From contig JANXDI010000029.1 in assembly GCA_025059595.1 (NCBI GenBank), forward strand, positions 221,561 through 258,734: a stretch of 37,174 nucleotides of DNA. Reading direction: 5' to 3'. The stretch is from Candidatus Calditenuaceae archaeon (GTDB lineage Archaea; Thermoproteota; Nitrososphaeria_A; Caldarchaeales; Calditenuaceae). Below, piece by piece: positions 31,836 to 37,174 of this stretch. The notes beneath the pieces were generated by a model. The model ran no database searches. It saw nothing but the letters and a program-made list of their open reading frames with translations, and was not told the DNA's origin. Within the stretch, counting starts at the first letter, position 1, and every line of letters starts with the position of its first letter. The translations under genes and the position numbers were made by a program.

Positions 31836-32653
31836 ATTTCATCCAAGCCATCGAGATAGTCACCGTCCTCACTATTCTCATGATAATCTCATATAGGCTA
31901 CGCATACTGGACGCCCAGGGCACAATTCTCGCGGCGGCGATAGGAGGGACCGTATATCTCACGGTGGGGAGGATTGGTGTAGTCCTAATAACGGCCTTCG
32001 TAGTCGTAGCCGGACTCTTCACGAAGACGGGATATGACCGGAAGAGTATGATAGGGGCTGCAGAGCCTAGAAAGGGGCTTAGAGGCTGGCGAAACGTGAT
32101 GGGGAACGGCATAGTCGCGGCGGCTGCCGCGATCATGTATGCGCTCTTCCCCGAATACTCGGAAGCTATTTTCGGCGGCTACGTTGGAGCCATAGCCGCG
32201 GTCTTTGCAGACACGATGGCAACGGAAGTAGGCCTTCTTCACAAAGGAGACCCGCGACTCATAATAGGCTTCAAAAAAGTCAGCCCGGGAACTCCCGGCG
32301 GAGTGACATTGCTCGGCTACGGTGGTGCTCTTGGTGCAGCCCTTATACTGACCGTAACCTGGCTCCTCCTAGGTGAGCCTAATCCCCTCAACCCGGTGCT
32401 CGCCGTGCTAGTAGTGTCCTCATCTGCTTTAGTAGGCACGTCAGTCGACAGTGTAATCGGCCAATACTTTCAGGGGGTGTACAGGTGCGAGACCTGCGGA
32501 AAACACACGGAGCTGGAAACTCACTGTGGAAGACCCGCAAAGCCGATAAGGGGTTTCCGGATAGTAAACAACCATGTGGTGAACATCCTATGCAGTTTGA
32601 GCGGGGCCCTCGTTGGCGCCGCACTCACTCTGCTTTTCCATAGTACTGCTTGA
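31832..32653 (+). CDS. DUF92 membrane protein (VTE6/phytyl-phosphate kinase-like)
   Basis: Integral membrane protein with about six to seven helices in 273 residues. The family includes plant VTE6, which phosphorylates phytyl phosphate; in archaea it may act on prenyl phosphates, which is inference. Conserved pieces: [63 protein letters not shown] and the zinc-finger-like insert [17 protein letters not shown] before the last helix. Overlaps hisS by 4 bases at its start and converges with atpB, overlapping by 29 bases at its end. Confidence 0.87.
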   Translation: MNFIQAIEIVTVLTILMIISYRLRILDAQGTILAAAIGGTVYLTVGRIGVVLITAFVVVAGLFTKTGYDRKSMIGAAEPRKGLRGWRNVMGNGIVAAAAAIMYALFPEYSEAIFGGYVGAIAAVFADTMATEVGLLHKGDPRLIIGFKKVSPGTPGGVTLLGYGGALGAALILTVTWLLLGEPNPLNPVLAVLVVSSSALVGTSVDSVIGQYFQGVYRCETCGKHTELETHCGRPAKPIRGFRIVNNHVVNILCSLSGALVGAALTLLFHSTA

Positions 32654-34025
32654 TGAATTCCGGCTTAATCTTGGTTAAGCTATCCTCTGGGAGTGTGCTT
32701 AGAATATCCCAGGCAATTTTTAGCGACTCTTCTAAAGCTCTGTTTTCATCCAACCCCTGCTTTAGGAATCTGGTCTCGAAGAGGTCTCCGAACTCGATCA
32801 GCCTTATGTCTTGGGCGGAGAGGCTTGACCTACCCACTATCTCTGCAAGGGACCTCAGCTGGACTGCCCGTGAGTAGGAGGCGTAAAGCTGGTTTGAGAC
32901 GTCGCCATGGTCCGGGCGCGTCCTCTTAGGCGCGATGACGCCCGGGCCCATGAGTCTCGAGAGGCTCATCAAAACGTTGATAGGCGGGTAGATACCTTTT
33001 CTGTGCAGGTCGCGGCTCAAAACTATCTGCCCTTCAGTTATGTAACCTGTCAGGTCTGGGATTGGGTGCGTGATGTCGTCGCTCGGCATGGTGAGGATGG
33101 GCATCTGAGTGATTGTCCCTTTCCTGCCCTTAATCCTTCCAGCCCTCTCGTAAATCGAGGCCAAGTCACTGTACATGTAACCGGGATACCCTTTCCTCCC
33201 GGGAACTTCCTCCCTCGCCGCGCTAATCTCTCTAAGCGCCTCACAGTAATTTGTCATGTCCGTTACTATGACGAGGACGTTGTAGTCCCGCTCGAACGCG
33301 AGGAACTCAGCCAAAGTGAGGGCGACACGCGGTGTAATTATCCTCTCGACGGCGGGGTCGTCCGCCAGGTTCAGGAAGAGGGCTGACCGACTCATCGCGC
33401 CGCTCTCCTCCAGGCTTCTTCTGAAGAAGCGGGCCTCGTCATTCTGGACTCCGAGTGCGGCGAAGATTACTGCGAACTCCTCCTCTTTGCCGGGGACTGT
33501 GGCCTGCCGGGCTATCTGGGCCGCCAGCATGTTATGAGTTAGGCCAGGGCCGCTGAAGACTGGGAGTTTCTGACCCCTAACTAGGCTGTTCATTACGTCG
33601 ATTGCCGAGACGCCGGTCTGAATGAAGTCGCTCGGATATTCTCGCCTCTCAGGGTTGATGGGTTCGCCTCCGACATCTCTATACTCCTCTGCGGGAGGTT
33701 GTGGAAGTCCATCTATTGGTCTCCCCAAACCGTCAAAGACCCTGCCCAAAAGCTCCTCGGAGACGCCGAGTTTCATTGTCTCTCCGAGAAATCGCGCCTT
33801 AACACCTTCTATAGAGAGACCGCTCGTCCCCTCAAAGACCTGAACCACCGCCCTCCCCTCCCCAACCTCGAGGACGCGCCCTAGCCTAACCTCATTATCC
33901 GGCGTCTCAACCTCCACAAGCTCGTCATAAGCAACGCCAGCGACGCGGTCAACAATCACCAGAGGCCCGCGGATTTCCCGTATAGTCGTATATTCTATCC
34001 CAGAGCCGCCTCTACTCCTTTTCAT
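32625..34025 (-). CDS. atpB: A-type ATP synthase subunit B
   Basis: Non-catalytic nucleotide-binding subunit of the A1 head. [25 protein letters not shown] is the N-terminal barrel, followed by the central domain with [35 protein letters not shown], where a degenerate P-loop marks subunit B rather than A. The C-terminal helical domain ends YYGK. The frame is open to 34049, but ATG 34025 gives the usual short lead and fits a TTTTTTAA element (about 34051-34058). It diverges from atpD. Catalytic subunit A is not in the window. Confidence 0.93.
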   Translation of the reverse strand: MKRSRGGSGIEYTTIREIRGPLVIVDRVAGVAYDELVEVETPDNEVRLGRVLEVGEGRAVVQVFEGTSGLSIEGVKARFLGETMKLGVSEELLGRVFDGLGRPIDGLPQPPAEEYRDVGGEPINPERREYPSDFIQTGVSAIDVMNSLVRGQKLPVFSGPGLTHNMLAAQIARQATVPGKEEEFAVIFAALGVQNDEARFFRRSLEESGAMSRSALFLNLADDPAVERIITPRVALTLAEFLAFERDYNVLVIVTDMTNYCEALREISAAREEVPGRKGYPGYMYSDLASIYERAGRIKGRKGTITQMPILTMPSDDITHPIPDLTGYITEGQIVLSRDLHRKGIYPPINVLMSLSRLMGPGVIAPKRTRPDHGDVSNQLYASYSRAVQLRSLAEIVGRSSLSAQDIRLIEFGDLFETRFLKQGLDENRALEESLKIAWDILSTLPEDSLTKIKPEFIKQYYGKAE

Positions 34026-34118
34026 CGAGTTTGAAGAATCGACGCCCATTTAAAAAACTATTTTCAGAAATGAAGTTTTTGCAAAATACATATTGAGGCG
34101 ACGCAAACTGTGTTGAGG

Positions 34119-34760
34119 ATGTCCGTGGCTTTCGGGCGGGGGTATCTTAGGACCCGCCTCGAGCTGATAAGGCTGAGGAGGGCGGTCAGGACGGCCGAGA
34201 GGGTCTACAGGATTCTCGAAGATAAGAGGGACGTCTTACTCAGTAAGCTGAATGAACTTGTGGAGGAATCACAGGAGCTAAGGAATAGGGCCCTCTCAAG
34301 CCTATCAGAATCCTACAGGCACCTCCTCTCAGCTTACATGGAGCTCGGCCCACAGAGAATAAAGGCAATCACAAGCACAGTACCTGAGACGGTCTTCATA
34401 AACATGAACACATTCACTATGATGGGAATTCCACTCGTAACGCTGGATGCTTCTAATGAAGAGGCAAAAATACCCTACGGCCTCAGCGACGCATCCGTAA
34501 ATCTGGACGAAGCGACAAGAAAGATGAGAGATGTAATCGCAGACATCTGCAGGGCCTCCGCGACGGAGAACAACATCTTCAGAATAGCCAATGAGCTTAG
34601 AAGAACACAAAGGCTCATAAACGCTCTTGAATACATCATCATTCCCCGCTACATGGAGGCAATTAGAGCCATCTCGACCGCCCTCGAGGAGAATGACAGG
34701 GACTACTTTGTCAAGCTTAAACATATCAAGAAGATCTTGGAGAGGAGGGCTTTAGGTTAA
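34119..34760 (+). CDS. atpD: A-type ATP synthase subunit D
   Basis: Central rotor stalk subunit. Long N- and C-terminal helices form the coiled coil (about 8-65 and 150-210), with a globular middle. LRTRLELIRLRRAVRTAERVYRILEDKRDVLL is the family opening. ATG 34119 is preferred over GTG 34110 because ATACATATT at 34086-34094 then gives leaderless spacing. In many archaea atpB and atpD are adjacent on one strand; here they are adjacent but divergent, sharing about 90 bases of promoter DNA. Confidence 0.9.
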   Translation: MSVAFGRGYLRTRLELIRLRRAVRTAERVYRILEDKRDVLLSKLNELVEESQELRNRALSSLSESYRHLLSAYMELGPQRIKAITSTVPETVFINMNTFTMMGIPLVTLDASNEEAKIPYGLSDASVNLDEATRKMRDVIADICRASATENNIFRIANELRRTQRLINALEYIIIPRYMEAIRAISTALEENDRDYFVKLKHIKKILERRALG

Positions 34761-34762
34761 AC

Positions 34763-34770
34763 ATTAATAT
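34763..34770 (+). promoter_or_regulatory. TATA-like box for the small ORF after atpD
   Basis: ATTAATAT lies 27-34 bases before TTG 34797, the leaderless spacing seen elsewhere in this window. Confidence 0.45.
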
Positions 34771-34796
34771 GTGAAGCCCCGAATACGGGTTACGAC

Positions 34797-34946
34797 TTGA
34801 GTGCCGAGGATAAAACCAAGGGGGTTTTAAGAGAGTATGAGGAGAGATTTCGAAGCCGCATTACTCAGCTAATTGATGAGATAGAGAGGGACTCTTGGAG
34901 TGTTTTAAACAAGGTTCTTTCAGGCTCAAAGAAGGAGAAAGAGTGA
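34797..34946 (+). CDS. Small charged helical protein downstream of atpD
   Basis: A 49-residue open frame starting with TTG. It is strongly charged and predicted to be one long helix: VLREYEERFRSRITQLIDEI and RDSWSVLNKVLSGSKKEKE. It has its own TATA-like box in the 36 bases after atpD. Its size and heptad-like pattern would suit a small peripheral-stalk or accessory piece of the ATP synthase, but I do not recognise a family. Its last 21 bases overlap the 3' end of the convergent membrane-protein gene. Confidence 0.5.
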   Translation: MSAEDKTKGVLREYEERFRSRITQLIDEIERDSWSVLNKVLSGSKKEKE

Positions 34947-35357
34947 TAGAAGACTGGTCGGGCCGTACTTTTTGAGGCTTGAGAGCCCCGCCTTCTCCCG
35001 AACTGCTAAAGTGGCTGAGAAAGCTATTCCTAGCTGACTTACGAAGAGGCCGACGAAGGGCCAGAGGCTGAATAGATAATATGCAAACTCGGCATAAGTC
35101 AATCCGTACTGCGGTGCTGTGAGAACATCTCCCAAAAGAACAAGCGTCTTAAAGGTTCCCCAGTAAAAAGCTGACTTGACGGCGCGCGGAATTCTTCTTG
35201 AGACGAGGCCGAGTAACATAATGTCTGCTAAAATTAGAATAATTAGAACATAAGCATGACTCGGCGCGACGGCCCAGAGCTCCGCATCTGTAAGTAGCAG
35301 AACTAAGCTGAAGAAAATCGATGAAAGTAGAAAAGCCTTGAGTGCCGCAGTCTTCAA
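34926..35357 (-). CDS. Hypothetical four-helix membrane protein
   Basis: 143 residues with about four hydrophobic helices (6-24, 36-55, 66-85 and 95-117). A short basic loop (SRRIPRAVKSAF) lies between helices 2 and 3, and a C-terminal KK-containing segment leads to a hydrophobic end. No recognised domain. It starts 6 bases after the cupredoxin stop on the same strand, so the two are probably co-transcribed, and a role with the cupredoxin in membrane electron transfer or copper handling is possible. Confidence 0.65.
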   Translation of the reverse strand: MKTAALKAFLLSSIFFSLVLLLTDAELWAVAPSHAYVLIILILADIMLLGLVSRRIPRAVKSAFYWGTFKTLVLLGDVLTAPQYGLTYAEFAYYLFSLWPFVGLFVSQLGIAFSATLAVREKAGLSSLKKYGPTSLLSLFLLL

Positions 35358-35363
35358 GCCTTT

Positions 35364-35855
35364 CTACGACTCCAAGACGATTATTGTCCCTTCTTGGCCC
35401 CTCTCCCTGTGGCTCAGGCCGTATGGTGGAGCCACACTACAGTAATATGTGAAAGTGCCTGGATAGTTCGCTGAGAATTCTATCACTTGTGTCTGGCCTC
35501 GGGAAAGCCTGTCAGACCTTACGTTATAAGGCGAAGGGCTATTCTGGTCAAGGACGAAGTCATGCACAATAGGCCCCGAGCCGTTACCAACCAAGTTTAT
35601 TCTAACTCGGTCTCCCACATTCACAGTCAGAGTGGGCCCGCCTCGTGAAGCGTTGTAACCGTAGTCCCAGAGGTAGAGGGTGAATGTGACGACCCTCAGT
35701 CCGCCCTCTGTGAAGGTTCGCTCTGTCTCCGTGGCGGAGACTGTGTTAGTTGTGGCGGTCTGTCGATTCTGAGGCGCGGAGATTACAAGGAATAGTACGG
35801 ATAGTATGGCCAATATCGCCACGGTACTTAGGATGGTGGTTGTTCTAGTGGGCAT
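35364..35855 (-). CDS. Membrane-anchored cupredoxin-like copper protein
   Basis: Likely extracytoplasmic electron carrier or copper-binding protein. One N-terminal membrane helix (about 8-26) acts as anchor, followed by a Thr-rich linker (31-48) and a cupredoxin barrel (50-163). Candidate ligands: His98 in IVHDFVLD, Cys139 in TFTYYCSVAPP, His149 in GLSHRERG and Gln154 where most type 1 sites have Met. The spacing from Cys to the second His is ten residues, much longer than in plastocyanin. Upstream of the four-helix membrane-protein gene on the same strand. Confidence 0.85.
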   Translation of the reverse strand: MPTRTTTILSTVAILAILSVLFLVISAPQNRQTATTNTVSATETERTFTEGGLRVVTFTLYLWDYGYNASRGGPTLTVNVGDRVRINLVGNGSGPIVHDFVLDQNSPSPYNVRSDRLSRGQTQVIEFSANYPGTFTYYCSVAPPYGLSHRERGQEGTIIVLES

Positions 35856-35967
35856 GGCTTTCTTCCGGTAGATGCTTATTTAAGGGTTGCTTGATGAGCC
35901 AGATGTGGCACTGTGATTTGAAGAGTCTTTCGTTGGGGGTTGTGAAGAAGAATTTGATTTTTAAGCA

Positions 35968-37174
35968 TCAATATGTTCTCTCGGCTGGCTTGAATTTCGT
36001 GATGACGACGGGCTTATATCCAAATTCATAGCCATCGACCACCCTATGTACGAGCGTGTGAATGAGCCAGTTATCATCGTCCCTCTGAGGGAAATCAACC
36101 CTGAAGTGCGCCCCGCGGCTCTCACTTCTGTGGAGGGCCGACGCGCCTATAACTTCGCAGACATCGAACATGCAGTCAATCTCCAGAACATTCATGAGGT
36201 TAGTGTTATAATATCTACTCTTATCCTCGACCCCCAGCTCAACCTGTCTCTTCAGGCCCCTGAGCCTTCTAAGGCCTTCTTCCATGCTACTCTTCTCCCT
36301 GAAGACGTGGAAGTGACCCTCCATGATCTTCTGGAGATCCTTTTTGACGTCGTAGGGGTTTACTCTTGGCGCTGGTCCGAGGAGGAAGTCGTAGATTTTT
36401 TTCTCTTCTGCCTCTACATCGCTTTTCTCGGGTTCGACTGGTTGGTGTGTCAGGGCGAAGTGGGCCGCCTGCTCCCCCGTTATTCTACCCCAAACGAGAC
36501 ACTCGCTTGTGGAGTTTGAGCCTAGCCTATTCGCCCCGTTCATGGAATTGCAGGAGACCTCTCCCGCAGTCCAAAGCCCTTTCAAAAGAGTCGCGCCATC
36601 TTTATCCGCATCGACCCCGCCCATGTAGTAATGGGCCACGGGCCTGACCGGAATCGCCTCATTAACCGGGTCGATTCCCGCATGAGTAAGGCATATCTCC
36701 CGAATGCTCGTAAGTCTCTTCTTCAATACCTCAGGCTCTATGATTGTTAGGTCGAGAAGTAAGTAGTCTTCGCCTTCCTCGGTCTTGAACCCTCTCCCTT
36801 CACTTATCTCGGTTACCATGGCTCGCGCAATAATGTCTCTGGGGGCTAGGTCCTTTGCCTTGGGAGCATATCTCTCCATGAATCGCTCTCCTTTACTGTT
36901 TCTAAGAATGCCGCCCTCGCCGCGGGAGGCCTCTGTTATCAGTATTCCACTGGGAACGAGGCCCGTTGGGTGGAATTGAACAAACTCCATATCCTTGAGG
37001 GGAATCCCCGCTCGTAGTGCCGCGGCATAGCCGTCCGGGGTCGAGCTGTGCCCGAAGGTGGCGAAGCTGTAGAGCCTGCCAGCACCTCCAGTCGCGAGTA
37101 TTCCTGCCTTCGCCTTGAAGAGAGTGAGCTCGCCTGTCTTGAGATTCATCGCGACAACCCCGGCGAAGCGGTCT
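35968..37174 (-). CDS. sdhA: Succinate dehydrogenase/fumarate reductase flavoprotein subunit, C-terminal part
   Basis: Flavoprotein subunit of complex II. The gene continues past the right edge; the visible frame begins DRFAGVVAMNLKTGEL at 37173. Present: ATGGAGRLY, MEFVQFHPTG, TEASRGEGGILRN, PRDIIARAMVTEI with the catalytic Arg, RPVAHYYMGGVD and the FAD-site GLWTAGEVSCNSMNGANRLGSNST, followed by the C-terminal helical domain. The FAD-binding N-terminus with the covalent His lies outside. No other sdh gene is visible. Confidence 0.95.
   Translation of the reverse strand, partial: DRFAGVVAMNLKTGELTLFKAKAGILATGGAGRLYSFATFGHSSTPDGYAAALRAGIPLKDMEFVQFHPTGLVPSGILITEASRGEGGILRNSKGERFMERYAPKAKDLAPRDIIARAMVTEISEGRGFKTEEGEDYLLLDLTIIEPEVLKKRLTSIREICLTHAGIDPVNEAIPVRPVAHYYMGGVDADKDGATLLKGLWTAGEVSCNSMNGANRLGSNSTSECLVWGRITGEQAAHFALTHQPVEPEKSDVEAEEKKIYDFLLGPAPRVNPYDVKKDLQKIMEGHFHVFREKSSMEEGLRRLRGLKRQVELGVEDKSRYYNTNLMNVLEIDCMFDVCEVIGASALHRSESRGAHFRVDFPQRDDDNWLIHTLVHRVVDGYEFGYKPVVITKFKPAERTY

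Noticed and set aside
32907..33386. 159-residue open frame on the plus strand
   Set aside because: It lies wholly inside atpB on the opposite strand and its composition is that of an antisense shadow.
36046..36519. 157-residue open frame on the plus strand
   Set aside because: It is the complement of sdhA, a strongly conserved gene, and has no recognisable protein pattern.

Overview
The window is chromosomal DNA of a thermophilic-type archaeon of the TACK group. Evidence for archaea: eukaryote-like ribosomal proteins (L34e, L14e, S24e, L39e, L31e), aIF6, prefoldin alpha, PDCD5, Cbf5, an A-type ATP synthase, archaeal-type PEP carboxylase, BHB-type introns in tRNA genes and many TTG/GTG starts about 25-30 bases after a TATA-like box (leaderless style). 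L14e and L34e argue against Nitrososphaeria (Thaumarchaeota proper). Intron-rich tRNAs, a cbf5 intron, hyp genes, a fused NitT-type permease and mid GC fit Caldiarchaeum/Aigarchaeota or a nearby lineage. The lineage is an inference.

Layout. 1-2116: translation/RNA-modification cluster L34e, cmk (inverted), L14e, cbf5. cbf5 looks frameshifted but has a 17-base insertion inside a textbook bulge-helix-bulge, so I call it an intron that splits the catalytic Asp codon. 2135-2571: three tRNA genes, Ser(GGA), Ser(CGA) with one intron, and Gly(GCC) with two introns. 2721-6193: remnants of an ABC exporter, then a NitT/TauT-like ABC importer (fused double permease plus ATPase) and a convergent AAA-associated-domain gene. 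6275-11795: leftward genes for a MurG-like glycosyltransferase, AMMECR1, Mut7-C nuclease, CBS protein, RqcH/NFACT and protein disulfide oxidoreductase. 11891-17729: A-ATPase subunit I, then a sugar-modification operon (DegT-type aminotransferase, GlmU-like protein, Gfo/Idh oxidoreductase). 17765-21777: pdxT, S24e, PDCD5, L39e, L31e, aIF6, prefoldin alpha, ftsY. 21769-23513: PEP carboxylase and tRNA-Ser(TGA) with a D-loop intron.

23529-28460: hypF facing away from hypDCE, the maturation set for the Fe(CN)2CO centre of [NiFe] hydrogenase. 28702-30330: thiolase and a DUF35 acyl-CoA-binding partner behind a palindrome-rich promoter. 30312-30385: tRNA-Lys(TTT). 30516-32653: hisS and a DUF92 (VTE6-like) membrane kinase. 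32625-34946: A-ATPase B and D subunits, divergent, plus a 49-residue ORF. 34926-37174: a small membrane protein, a membrane-anchored cupredoxin and the 3' part of sdhA.

No CRISPR array, insertion sequence or phage module was seen, and no stretch over 300 bases lacks a gene. The most striking content is the set of five short BHB introns (17, 30, 22, 19 and 17 bases), one of them in a protein-coding gene.
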